Shown here: positions 1-4,672 of the stretch, in pieces
Numbering within the stretch: position 1 is the first letter of the stretch
Layout of the letters: the number at the start of each line of letters is the position of its first letter
Assembly: GCA_003157175.1 (NCBI GenBank)
Contig: PMIQ01000169.1
Coordinates: 1 to 5,164, forward strand
Direction: 5' to 3'
From: Chloroflexota bacterium
GTDB taxonomy: Bacteria; Chloroflexota; Limnocylindria; Limnocylindrales; CSP1-4
Length of the DNA: 5,164 nt
The notes under the pieces: model-generated
Databases searched by the model: none
What the model was told of the DNA's origin: nothing
The model's input: the letters and a program-made list of their open reading frames with translations, nothing else
Position numbers and translations under genes: made by a program

Positions 1-1
1 G

Positions 2-520
2 TTCCCGATCGCCTGCTTCGCCCTTGGTGCCCTCGGCGGGTTCGGCTTCGCCTTGTTCGGCCTGCGACCGGCTCTGGCCGGGGCCGGCAAGGTCGCCGCG
101 AATGCGCCATGGCTGCTGGCGTTCTCCCTGCTGGCCCTGGGCAACTCCTTTCCGCTGATCCCCTGTCGACTGGCCGACGCCGGCTGCACCGCCAGTGCGC
201 AGCTGGCGAGTCCCGGCGGTCTGACGGACGCGATCGTCGCCGGCCTCGCGTTCTTCGTCCTTGCCTTCCTCCCGTACCCGCTGTGGCATCGACTCGAGCT
301 TCTGCCCGGGTGGCGGCAGCTCAAGCCAGTCATGTTCGCGGCCCGCGTCATCTGCCCGGTCGCCTGGATCCTGCTGGCCTTCTCATCGAATCTGCCCGGG
401 ATGCCAGCCGTTGGTCTGATCGAGCGGGTCCTGGCTGCCGGTTGTTCGCTGTGGGTGGGCGTTCTCGCCGTAACCTTGATGATCGAGTCCCGGCACTCGC
501 GTGCCACTATTCGGTCGTGA
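2..520 (+). CDS. DUF998-like integral membrane protein, C-terminal part (5' end outside window)
   Basis: The frame is open from the first bases of the window and stops with TGA at 518-520, leaving about 172 residues of a larger protein. The visible part is almost entirely hydrophobic. About five membrane segments can be read, at roughly residues 1-19, 36-54, 76-96, 110-128 and 137-162 of the fragment. They are separated by short loops, including one with two cysteines (PCRLADAGC). The pattern of short helices, the FP-x-x-PC segment after the second helix, and the late PLWHRLELLPGWRQLKP loop resemble the DUF998 family, whose function is unknown. That family assignment comes from memory of the pattern and is moderate. 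The TTG at 53 is only an internal codon: the frame continues upstream with coding-like sequence, so the true start lies before the window. No clear terminator follows; a tRNA-like scar lies about 120 bases downstream. Confidence 0.7.
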   Translation, partial: FPIACFALGALGGFGFALFGLRPALAGAGKVAANAPWLLAFSLLALGNSFPLIPCRLADAGCTASAQLASPGGLTDAIVAGLAFFVLAFLPYPLWHRLELLPGWRQLKPVMFAARVICPVAWILLAFSSNLPGMPAVGLIERVLAAGCSLWVGVLAVTLMIESRHSRATIRS

Positions 521-548
521 GGGTCGGTGACGGCTGGCCGGGGATTGG

Positions 549-571
549 CACCCCACACGTCACCCCACACG
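549..571. repeat. 11-bp direct repeat, CACCCCACACG twice
   Basis: CACCCCACACG occurs at 549-559 and again at 561-571, separated by a single T. The repeat sits in noncoding sequence between the membrane protein gene and the tRNA-like fragment at 643-680. Short direct repeats beside a tRNA attachment core can be arm-type sites for a tyrosine integrase, but no integrase is present here and this role is inference. It could equally be a simple local duplication. Confidence 0.5.
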
Positions 572-642
572 CGATCCAAAAACCTTGCCTAAGCCGCCGC
601 TGCCAGGGAGTCCACGACCCAGGGCGGCACCACGATCTGGCA

Positions 643-680
643 CTTGGGAACCGCCGGGTCAAATCCTCTCGCCCCGACCA
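643..680 (+). other. Degraded 3' part of a tRNA-Pro-like sequence, possible attachment-site scar
   Basis: The stretch ends in CGCCCCG-A-CCA (670-680). This is the acceptor strand, discriminator and CCA typical of bacterial tRNA-Pro, whose 5' acceptor strand is CGGGGCG. Just before it lie CCTCT (665-669) and a shortened T-loop, GTCAAAT, which is one T short of GTTCAAAT. TTGGG near 644-648 recalls the proline anticodon loop. The 5' half, D-arm and anticodon stem are absent, the 5' strand of the T-stem does not pair, and about eight bases seem missing between anticodon loop and T-arm. It is therefore not a working tRNA. Reading the opposite strand gives a GREDL-type peptide, a known artefact of antisense tRNA 3' ends. 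A tRNA 3'-half of this kind is what tyrosine-integrase elements leave at attL or attR, so an integration scar is the likely explanation; that part is inference. Confidence 0.45.
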
Positions 681-787
681 TTCAGGTAGTTCTGCGGCCT
701 ACCCTCACTGACTCCGCCCGCACGATCCCCGCTTGGCGAGACTCCCGAGGGCGCTCGGCTGAATCTGTGGCCGACTGTTCGACTGCC

Positions 788-1204
788 TCACCGATTGGCC
801 AGGCTAGCCAGGAACTCGGCGGGAGTCATGACCGGGACGACGTCCCGTAGAACAAGCAGGTGCGAGTCGCCAGACACCAACACGTCCGCGGCCGCGGCAC
901 GCGCTAGGTCGAGCAGATACTCGTCGTCCGGGTCAGCGCCGAGCGGCGCCTCGCCCGGCGGCGGGTCGTCGTGGATCGTTCCCTCGTGGCCAATGAGTTC
1001 CTTGTATGCGGCGGCTTCGGCCGCGGTGACATAGGGGCGGAACTTTGGGCGCCCCAGAACATCGCCAAGCTCGGCCAACAGGATCGGCGAGACGACGAGC
1101 TCGAAGGCGCCGGCGCGCAGCTCGAGCAGGAGCGCGGCGCTGGGACCGCCCGGACTGATCAGCGCCGAAACGAGGACGTTGGTGTCAAGAACCGCGCGAG
1201 GCAC
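788..1204 (-). CDS. PIN-domain toxin of a type II toxin-antitoxin system (VapC-like)
   Basis: A 138-aa protein spanning a single PIN domain. PIN toxins are Mg2+-dependent ribonucleases that cut tRNA, rRNA or mRNA and arrest growth when the partner antitoxin is lost. The acidic active site is visible: Asp7 in the opening strand (AVLDTNVLVSAL), Glu45 in SPILLAELGDVL, the Asp91/Asp93/Asp94 cluster in DPDDEYLLDLA, and Asp113 in VLVSGDSHLL. The arrangement LDTNVLVSAL...GRPKF with a late SGD is typical of the 'putative toxin component, PIN family' group (COG1569), and the length fits. Translation starts at GTG 1204, inside the antitoxin gene, whose stop lies at 1185-1187. The 20-bp overlap implies translational coupling, and only a weak GAGAAG precedes the GTG. 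All catalytic residues are present, so the toxin looks intact. The RNA target cannot be told from sequence. Confidence 0.9.
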   Translation of the reverse strand: MPRAVLDTNVLVSALISPGGPSAALLLELRAGAFELVVSPILLAELGDVLGRPKFRPYVTAAEAAAYKELIGHEGTIHDDPPPGEAPLGADPDDEYLLDLARAAAADVLVSGDSHLLVLRDVVPVMTPAEFLASLANR

Positions 1205-1433
1205 GCTTCTCGGCCCGGACCGCGTGGGTTTCCTCGACCGCGAGACGCATCGCCTCGTCCTCGCTCAGACCGGAACGGGCCCAGACGCTCGCGAGTACGT
1301 CGAAGCCAAGGTAGGCGCGCAGCGCCTCCTCCACCACTTCCGAGTCGCGCTTCTCCGTGCGGGCTGCGCGAACTCGAGCTGCCCGCATCACGTCCGCATC
1401 GACGTACAGGGTCACTTTCTTCTTCGTCGCCAT
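1185..1433 (-). CDS. Ribbon-helix-helix antitoxin, partner of the PIN toxin
   Basis: An 82-aa protein encoded immediately upstream of, and overlapping, the PIN toxin. Residues about 4-11 (KKKVTLYVD) form the basic DNA-contacting beta strand of a ribbon-helix-helix fold. Two helices follow at about 12-26 and 28-43 (DSEVVEEALRAYLG). The charged C-terminal region (about 50-82) is the part that would wrap and neutralise the toxin. Such antitoxins bind as dimers to palindromes and repress their own operon, and a matching perfect palindrome lies 4 bases upstream of this start. I chose the ATG at 1433. In-frame ATGs at 1445 and 1442 and the longer reading from 1469 are possible, but they would put the start inside the operator or promoter. 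No Shine-Dalgarno precedes 1433, and the -10 box lies 7 bases upstream, which suggests a leaderless message. The family is clear; the exact subfamily is not. Confidence 0.85.
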   Translation of the reverse strand: MATKKKVTLYVDADVMRAARVRAARTEKRDSEVVEEALRAYLGFDVLASVWARSGLSEDEAMRLAVEETHAVRAEKRASRGS

Positions 1434-1469
1434 GATTGCCATCATACCGGCATGATGGCATAGCGGCAA
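1434..1469 (-). promoter_or_regulatory. Antitoxin-toxin operon promoter, probably leaderless
   Basis: On the minus strand TTGCCG (1469-1464) is followed after exactly 17 bases by TATGAT (1446-1441). TATGAT matches the -10 consensus at five of six positions; the -35 match is only partial. Seven bases separate the -10 box from the antitoxin ATG at 1433, so transcription should begin at or next to the A of the start codon. There is no ribosome-binding site in this interval. Leaderless antitoxin mRNAs are common in high-GC bacteria. Confidence 0.6.
1437..1460. promoter_or_regulatory. Palindromic operator of the toxin-antitoxin operon
   Basis: TGCCATCAT (1437-1445) and ATGATGGCA (1452-1460) are perfect 9-bp inverted arms around a 6-base centre, ACCGGC. 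The palindrome covers the -10 box and most of the spacer of the predicted promoter, the usual place for autorepression by a ribbon-helix-helix antitoxin, alone or with its toxin. A further CATGAT at 1431-1436 repeats the one at 1451-1456 with 20-base spacing, which might extend the site for a second dimer. Confidence 0.7.
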
Positions 1470-1516
1470 GACGGGTCAGAGCTGGCCTGATCGGAGGCGG
1501 CTTCTAGTCTCTTGGG

Positions 1517-1545
1517 GCAGGATCGGGGAGTTCGCCCCACCCTGC
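1517..1545. other. Imperfect inverted repeat in the gap before the 85-aa gene
   Basis: GCAGG (1517-1521) pairs with CCTGC (1541-1545), and GGGG (1525-1528) pairs with CCCC (1535-1538), with a small internal loop and a 6-base AGTTCG apical loop. It lies in the 278-base noncoding gap (1470-1747) between the divergent antitoxin and 85-aa genes. No T-tract follows on either strand, so it is a weak structure of unknown role. Confidence 0.25.
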
Positions 1546-1720
1546 TCAGGGGCTGCCATGAGCCGGAGGTTGGCCGACGCCCGTGACAGATTCTCTGGCA
1601 CGAATGGGCCATCCCAATCGGGATCTTTCGTTCACAGGCTCTTAGGGTCTCTCCCCCGAGGTGAACGGGTTGCGGTAGGTGAGATCGGATGTTCGGCTAT
1701 TTCCACTGCAAGGCGGGCCG

Positions 1721-1742
1721 CATACTGTGAGTCGAAGAGGAG
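1721..1742 (+). promoter_or_regulatory. Candidate -10 box and ribosome binding site of the 85-aa gene
   Basis: CATACT at 1721-1726 is a -10-like hexamer (four of six), followed by GTGAG. GAGGAG at 1737-1742 is a good Shine-Dalgarno five bases before the ATG at 1748. No convincing -35 lies at 16 to 18 bases. The eight bases ACTGTGAG (1724-1731) recur at the same relative place upstream of the lysine-rich ORF (2238-2245), so the two units may share a promoter type. Confidence 0.4.
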
Positions 1743-1747
1743 CACGC

Positions 1748-2005
1748 ATGGCCGATCCGAGTCAGACCGTCAGCATCGTCGCGGCTGCAGAGAGCGTCGC
1801 GACGTTCGAGTGGCACCAGCTCCATCTCCATGTCGTCACCCGGGAACCGCTCTCCGCCGACCAGGTCCGCACGATCCAACGGACGTTGCCGAAGGTTGCG
1901 AGTGTCGGGATGTTCGTCGACTTGCTGGGCATGCTCCTCGGACGTTCCGTTCGGATCAAGACCGAGCGCCCGTCGCCGGACATCAGGCTCGAGGTGGGGC
2001 GATAA
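1748..2005 (+). CDS. Small hypothetical protein, 85 aa
   Basis: I do not recognise this family. The start ATG at 1748 is supported by GAGGAG five bases upstream, and third positions are strongly G/C, so the frame looks real. An upstream in-frame start at 1679 has no ribosome binding site. The protein has no membrane segment or signal peptide and is probably cytosolic. It reads as a beta-strand rich N-terminal half (TVSIVAAAES, then FEWHQLHLHVVT at about 20-31), a helix (SADQVRTIQRTLP, about 36-48), a hydrophobic helix (VGMFVDLLGMLLG, about 53-65) and a final strand (RSVRIKTE). The size and alternating strands suggest a small compact alpha/beta domain, which could be a subunit of a larger complex; that is speculation. 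It is transcribed away from the toxin-antitoxin operon and appears to be its own unit. The following 268 bases (2006-2273) hold no other gene I can support. Confidence 0.65.
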   Translation: MADPSQTVSIVAAAESVATFEWHQLHLHVVTREPLSADQVRTIQRTLPKVASVGMFVDLLGMLLGRSVRIKTERPSPDIRLEVGR

Positions 2006-2234
2006 GCGCCCCGGACAGAGGTTCTGCTGGGCGCCGGCGCGCCTCCGGGCTGCCCGCCGGAATCCACCCCCGGCAACTCGGCGCTGGTTAGCAACGCCGT
2101 GGGCGTCGTCACCACCGAGTCGACGACCAGGTTGTTCGGACACCAGGCGCCGTCGCTCTGAGTGCCGCGAATGCTCTCCGCGAGGGTCAATAGTCGGCCT
2201 GGTTCGCGTGGCGGGAGACCGAATCCGACGGGCC

Positions 2235-2267
2235 TACACTGTGAGAGTTTCGACCCGCCGTTAGGAG
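2235..2267 (+). promoter_or_regulatory. Candidate -10 box and Shine-Dalgarno of the lysine-rich ORF
   Basis: TACACT at 2235-2240 matches the -10 consensus at four of six positions and is followed by GTGAG. AGGAG at 2263-2267 lies six bases before the TTG at 2274, ideal spacing. No good -35 is visible. The short leader would be about 25 to 30 bases. Confidence 0.4.
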
Positions 2268-2273
2268 ACCAGC

Positions 2274-2318
2274 TTGGCTGACAAGAAGAAGGACAAGAAG
2301 GATAAGAAGGGCAAGTAG
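2274..2318 (+). CDS. Lysine/aspartate-rich 14-residue small protein (putative)
   Basis: A 14-codon ORF starting with TTG and reading MADKKKDKKDKKGK before a TAG stop. Support comes from context rather than length. A textbook AGGAG Shine-Dalgarno sits six bases before the start, a -10-like TACACT lies about 34 bases upstream, and a perfect 12-bp hairpin begins 21 bases after the stop. The eight lysines are all AAG, the G-ending codon expected in a high-GC genome; GAC and GAT are both used. The peptide would be extremely hydrophilic and basic, with no membrane segment, and probably disordered. Lys/Asp runs like this resemble the tails of nucleic-acid-binding or ribosome-associated proteins, but no function can be assigned. 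Alternatives are a leader peptide controlling the hairpin, or chance reading within a small RNA. It is too short for most gene finders. Confidence 0.5.
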   Translation: MADKKKDKKDKKGK

Positions 2319-2339
2319 CCCCGCCCGCCAATGAGAGCT

Positions 2340-2370
2340 GATGGCCCCTGGATAAGCGCCAGGGGCCATC
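2340..2370. terminator. Perfect 12-bp stem-loop, probable (bidirectional) terminator
   Basis: GATGGCCCCTGG (2340-2351) and CCAGGGGCCATC (2359-2370) pair perfectly around the 7-base loop ATAAGCG. It lies just past the lysine-rich ORF on the plus strand and 87 bases past the stop of the convergent deacetylase gene on the minus strand, so it could end both. No T-tract follows on either strand, as is usual for hairpin terminators of many high-GC bacteria. It could instead stabilise the 3' end of a small transcript. Confidence 0.6.
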
Positions 2371-2457
2371 GCTCGTCCTGGCCGGCACGGAGCAGTGGCA
2401 GGGAGTGCCGGTGGGAGGCGAACCGATTCGGACGGAGCGCCTGGCCGCAACCGGAAC

Positions 2458-3591
2458 TCAGGCCCGTTCCAGCAGAGCCAGCTCGGCTACCAGTCTCGCG
2501 GGAACCGTGGTGGTCCAGACCCTGACTCGCGGGACCGCCCAGCGGTTGGTCCACGTCTCGAGCGCCGTGGGCACCGAAACCAGAGGCGCCCTGGCGGTGG
2601 GCTTCGCGGTCGAGCCGGGCGCGCGGCTCGCGGCCGGGGACTGGCTGGCGGCTGGCTTCTCGGGCGCCGTAGGCTCTTCGATGACCGCGATCCGCAGCCC
2701 CTGGCAGGCCGCGACTCCGGCCTCGGCCCGGGCGTTCACGCCGCCGTAGGGATATGCCAGAGACTCGGGCCAGTAGCCGGTGACCTGGGCGATCCGAGCG
2801 GCAGCCGCGTCGATCTCGTAGGTCAAGGTAGCGCCACTCTTCTGGGACAGACTGACGTGGTCCATGGTGTGGTCGCCGATCTCGTCACCGGCAGCCACGA
2901 GCGCCTGCAGATGATCGGAAGTCAGGAAGCCCTGACGATCGATGCGGCTGCCGATGACGAAGAATGTCGCCACGAAGCCGTGCCGCTCGAGGATCGGCAG
3001 CGCATACGTGTAGCCGTCATCCCAGCCGTCGTCCAGCGTGATCACGAAGGTCCTGGCCGGCGGCGTCTTGTGCGCGTCCAGGTCGTTTGCGAGCGTCGCC
3101 ATCGTGATGGTGTGCCAGCCCGCCGCCTTCAAAGCGTCGAGCTGTGCCGAGAACGCGGTCGGTGAGGCGACCAGGCCGGGCAGAGAATTACCGGCCTCAG
3201 CGGTGGGCACGATCCGGTGATACTCGATGATCGGCACGTGCAGGGCGAAGGTGCTGGCCTTGCCACTCCCCGTCCCCGCCACCGGTTTGGCGCTGGGGAC
3301 CGACGACGGATCGCAGCTGTCCACGATGGGAAAGCTGGGCGTCGGCGCCACGGTGGCCGGCGCGGCGGTCGGCGCAGGAGTCGGCGATGGGCTGCCGCTC
3401 GGGCTCGTGCTCGGCACGGTGGCGATTGCCACACCGGGGATCGAAGGCACCGGCGAGGCCATCGAACCGCCCGAATGCGCGGCGAACCAGCCGCCGGCAA
3501 CCAGCGCGACGGCGATGCACGATCCTGCCGCAACGGCCCCGAGGCGCCGGCCCCTCCGGTCCCTCCGGCGGCTCATGTGGCCCCCGTCCAT
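2458..3591 (-). CDS. Secreted or membrane-anchored polysaccharide deacetylase (NodB domain)
   Basis: A 377-aa carbohydrate esterase family 4-type enzyme that would remove N- or O-acetyl groups from an extracellular or cell-wall glycan. Residues 7-16 are arginine-rich, 17-38 form a membrane anchor or signal sequence, and 45-110 are a Pro/Ser/Thr/Ala linker, so the catalytic part lies outside the cell. The NodB domain begins around 117 with HVPIIEYHRI. Motif 1 is TLDDGWDD (Asp187 catalytic base, Asp188 metal ligand). Motif 2 is DHTMDH (His241 and His245, metal ligands). Motif 3 is LAYPYGG (280-284). After GLRIAVIEE (to 306), an Ala/Pro/Ser-rich stretch (about 307-340) separates these from the closing strand WAVPRVRV (351-358). 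Classic late motifs are not obvious. Two starts are possible: ATG 3591 or the ATG at 3576 (Met6), which has GGGGG upstream and may be the better one. The exact substrate is unknown. Confidence 0.92.
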   Translation of the reverse strand: MDGGHMSRRRDRRGRRLGAVAAGSCIAVALVAGGWFAAHSGGSMASPVPSIPGVAIATVPSTSPSGSPSPTPAPTAAPATVAPTPSFPIVDSCDPSSVPSAKPVAGTGSGKASTFALHVPIIEYHRIVPTAEAGNSLPGLVASPTAFSAQLDALKAAGWHTITMATLANDLDAHKTPPARTFVITLDDGWDDGYTYALPILERHGFVATFFVIGSRIDRQGFLTSDHLQALVAAGDEIGDHTMDHVSLSQKSGATLTYEIDAAAARIAQVTGYWPESLAYPYGGVNARAEAGVAACQGLRIAVIEEPTAPEKPAASQSPAASRAPGSTAKPTARAPLVSVPTALETWTNRWAVPRVRVWTTTVPARLVAELALLERA

Positions 3592-3614
3592 GCCCCGGCC
3601 CGTTCATTGCCGCG

Positions 3615-3638
3615 CCCCCGCGCCTGCCCCCGCGCCTG
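3615..3638. repeat. Two tandem copies of CCCCCGCGCCTG
   Basis: A 12-bp unit is repeated exactly at 3615-3626 and 3627-3638, just upstream of the deacetylase start on its noncoding side. It would lie in the 5' leader of the deacetylase message. This is a small tandem duplication with no obvious pairing partner and no evident function. Confidence 0.5.
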
Positions 3639-3763
3639 CCGGCCGGACGAACTCGCGACGACGATCCCCGGGCATCTCCGGACGGGATGGCGAGCAATCT
3701 GCACCACCGCATTCTGGCAGCCGTCGAGATTCTCGGCCGGCGACCCACCGAAACGCGCAGAGG

Positions 3764-3797
3764 ATCGTATTGCAACGGCGACCGGCCGGAACATAAG
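3764..3797. promoter_or_regulatory. Candidate divergent promoter region between deacetylase and RDD genes
   Basis: The 270-base gap (3592-3861) holds no convincing gene. On the plus strand TTGCAA (3770-3775), a 16-base spacer and CATAAG (3792-3797) form a weak sigma-70-like promoter, four of six matches in each box, about 65 bases before the RDD start. On the minus strand TACGAT (3769-3764), preceded by TTCCGG (3791-3786), is a weaker candidate for the deacetylase; it would give a leader of about 165 bases. Both are guesses from consensus only. Confidence 0.25.
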
Positions 3798-3861
3798 CTC
3801 CTCGTGAAGGTTCGGGAGTCGCGGCGGGCATCTCCCCGGCCAGGCAAGCGCGAGTGATCTC

Positions 3862-4455
3862 ATGCATCAGGTCAACGTCAGGCAGGGCGCAACCGCGGGG
3901 CTCATTGTGTCGGTCGTCATGGCTGCGGCCGCCGCCGGCTCATCGACCGCGCCCCTGCAAACGTTCGGCCTGACGCTGGCAGTGACGCTGACGGCAACCG
4001 TCGGGGCGATTGCCTTCGTGCTGGCCGTCAGCCGCCGACCCGACGCGCGACAGACAGTCGCCGGGCCCGCGCCGGGCGTGGCTTTCGGTGGTTTCTGGAT
4101 CCGCGCAGTCGCTTATCTGATCGACATCGCCCTGCTCGCGATCATCGACGGGGCCCTGATCTGGGCCCTCGGAGCGGCCGGCCAGGCGATTGCCGGGATC
4201 GTGTTGATTGCCTACTTCGTCGGCCTCTGGGGCATCGCCGGTCGCACGATCGGGATGATGCTGTGCGGTCTGCGTGTCGTCCGAAATGCGGACGGCGGCA
4301 AGATCACCTGGGGTCACGCCACCCTGCGCTTCGTCGGCCTGTGCGTCGCCTTCGCCTGCGTCTACATCGGCGTCATCTGGGTCGCCTTCGACGCTCGCAA
4401 ACGCGGCTGGCAGGACGTGATCGGCGGCACCGCCGTCATCCGAGACATCGGCTGA
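3862..4455 (+). CDS. RDD-family integral membrane protein
   Basis: A 197-aa membrane protein. Two hydrophobic segments come first (about 10-27 and 34-56), then a linker (58-74), then an RDD domain (about 75-194). The domain shows the family hallmarks: FWIRAVAYLIDIALL, with Arg81 and Asp88 in the first helix; GIAGRTIGMMLCGLRVVRNADGGKITWGHA (124-153), the conserved loop joining to the next helix; and FDARKRGWQDVIGGTAVI (176-193), with Asp177, Arg179 and Asp185. RDD proteins are widespread and mostly uncharacterised; some are implicated in transport or ion exchange, so no substrate is claimed. The N-terminal pair of helices is an addition to the bare domain. The ATG at 3862 is the first start in frame, but its ribosome binding site is weak. 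The gene is divergent from the deacetylase, and a histidine kinase relic begins immediately after its stop. Confidence 0.88.
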   Translation: MHQVNVRQGATAGLIVSVVMAAAAAGSSTAPLQTFGLTLAVTLTATVGAIAFVLAVSRRPDARQTVAGPAPGVAFGGFWIRAVAYLIDIALLAIIDGALIWALGAAGQAIAGIVLIAYFVGLWGIAGRTIGMMLCGLRVVRNADGGKITWGHATLRFVGLCVAFACVYIGVIWVAFDARKRGWQDVIGGTAVIRDIG

Positions 4456-4457
4456 CA

Positions 4458-4604
4458 AGTGTCGAGAAGTCTCGCGCCATTGCGCGCGGCGGAGCGGGCA
4501 TCGGCCCGGCGATCGTCCGCCAGCTGGTCGAATCGTTCGTCGGGAGCGTCGGCGCGGAGTCACGCGCGGACGCGCCCATGCACACACGGGGTCGAGTCGT
4601 TTAG
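4458..4604 (+). pseudogene. Relic of a sensor histidine kinase C-terminus (HATPase_c G2-box region)
   Basis: Starting 3 bases after the RDD stop, a frame with G/C-rich third positions reads through to TAG at 4602-4604. Its first 40 codons match the last part of a histidine kinase ATPase domain: SRAIARGGAGIG, then PAIVRQLVES, then GSVGAES. Family members normally read S-R-x-x-x-GG-x-GIGLAIV-x-QLVE-A-HGG-x-V-x-AES. Here the Leu of GIGLA is Pro, the A-HGG is S-FVG, and the usual TFTFTLP end is missing, replaced by an unrelated tail (MHTRGRVV). Upstream in this frame the sequence is only the out-of-frame reading of the RDD gene. No H-box or N-box is present, and no start codon or ribosome binding site serves it. 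I therefore call it a decayed fragment, not a gene. Its family is inferred from motif memory alone. Confidence 0.6.
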
Positions 4605-4646
4605 ACGGTGTTTAGCGGTTCCCGCTCTCGACAGTCCCCGGCCTCT

Positions 4647-4672
4647 TGGCCCCTGGGCCGATGCTGGGGCCA
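4647..4672 (+). promoter_or_regulatory. Inverted repeat that could hide the start codon of the 101-aa gene
   Basis: TGGCCCC (4647-4653) and GGGGCCA (4666-4672) pair perfectly around a 12-base loop. The last base of the right arm is the A of the ATG at 4672. In RNA this would mask the region just before and at the start, and no proper Shine-Dalgarno is visible. In such GC-rich sequence it may be coincidental. Confidence 0.3.

Noticed and set aside
521..660. Possible intact tRNA or tmRNA ending at 680
   Set aside because: No CGGGGCG acceptor strand, D-arm or paired anticodon stem could be found upstream at the right distance, and the T-stem does not pair.
745..758. Hairpin CCGAG/CTCGG downstream of the toxin as a terminator
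   Set aside because: The stem is only five pairs with no T-tract on the minus strand, too weak to call in this base composition.
1558..2091. Plus-strand 177-aa frame covering the 85-aa gene in another frame
   Set aside because: It is very Arg/Ser/Pro-rich, as expected for an out-of-frame reading of GC-rich coding DNA, and has no Shine-Dalgarno before 1558.
1762..2388. Long minus-strand frame antisense to the 85-aa gene, with a locally protein-like middle part
   Set aside because: It runs through the Shine-Dalgarno, the lysine-rich ORF and the hairpin of the plus-strand unit. It has no ribosome binding site and no recognisable domain. The plus-strand gene has better start signals.
3197..3847. 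Minus-strand 216-aa frame and several plus-strand frames across the deacetylase N-terminus and upstream gap
   Set aside because: They are Arg/Gly-rich shadow frames. The overlapping deacetylase has clear catalytic motifs in its own frame, and the 3592-3861 part shows no codon bias of its own.
3940..4587. Minus-strand 215-aa frame opposite the RDD gene
   Set aside because: It is antisense to a clear RDD-family membrane protein and rich in Asp/Arg/Gly, as is typical of antisense frames.
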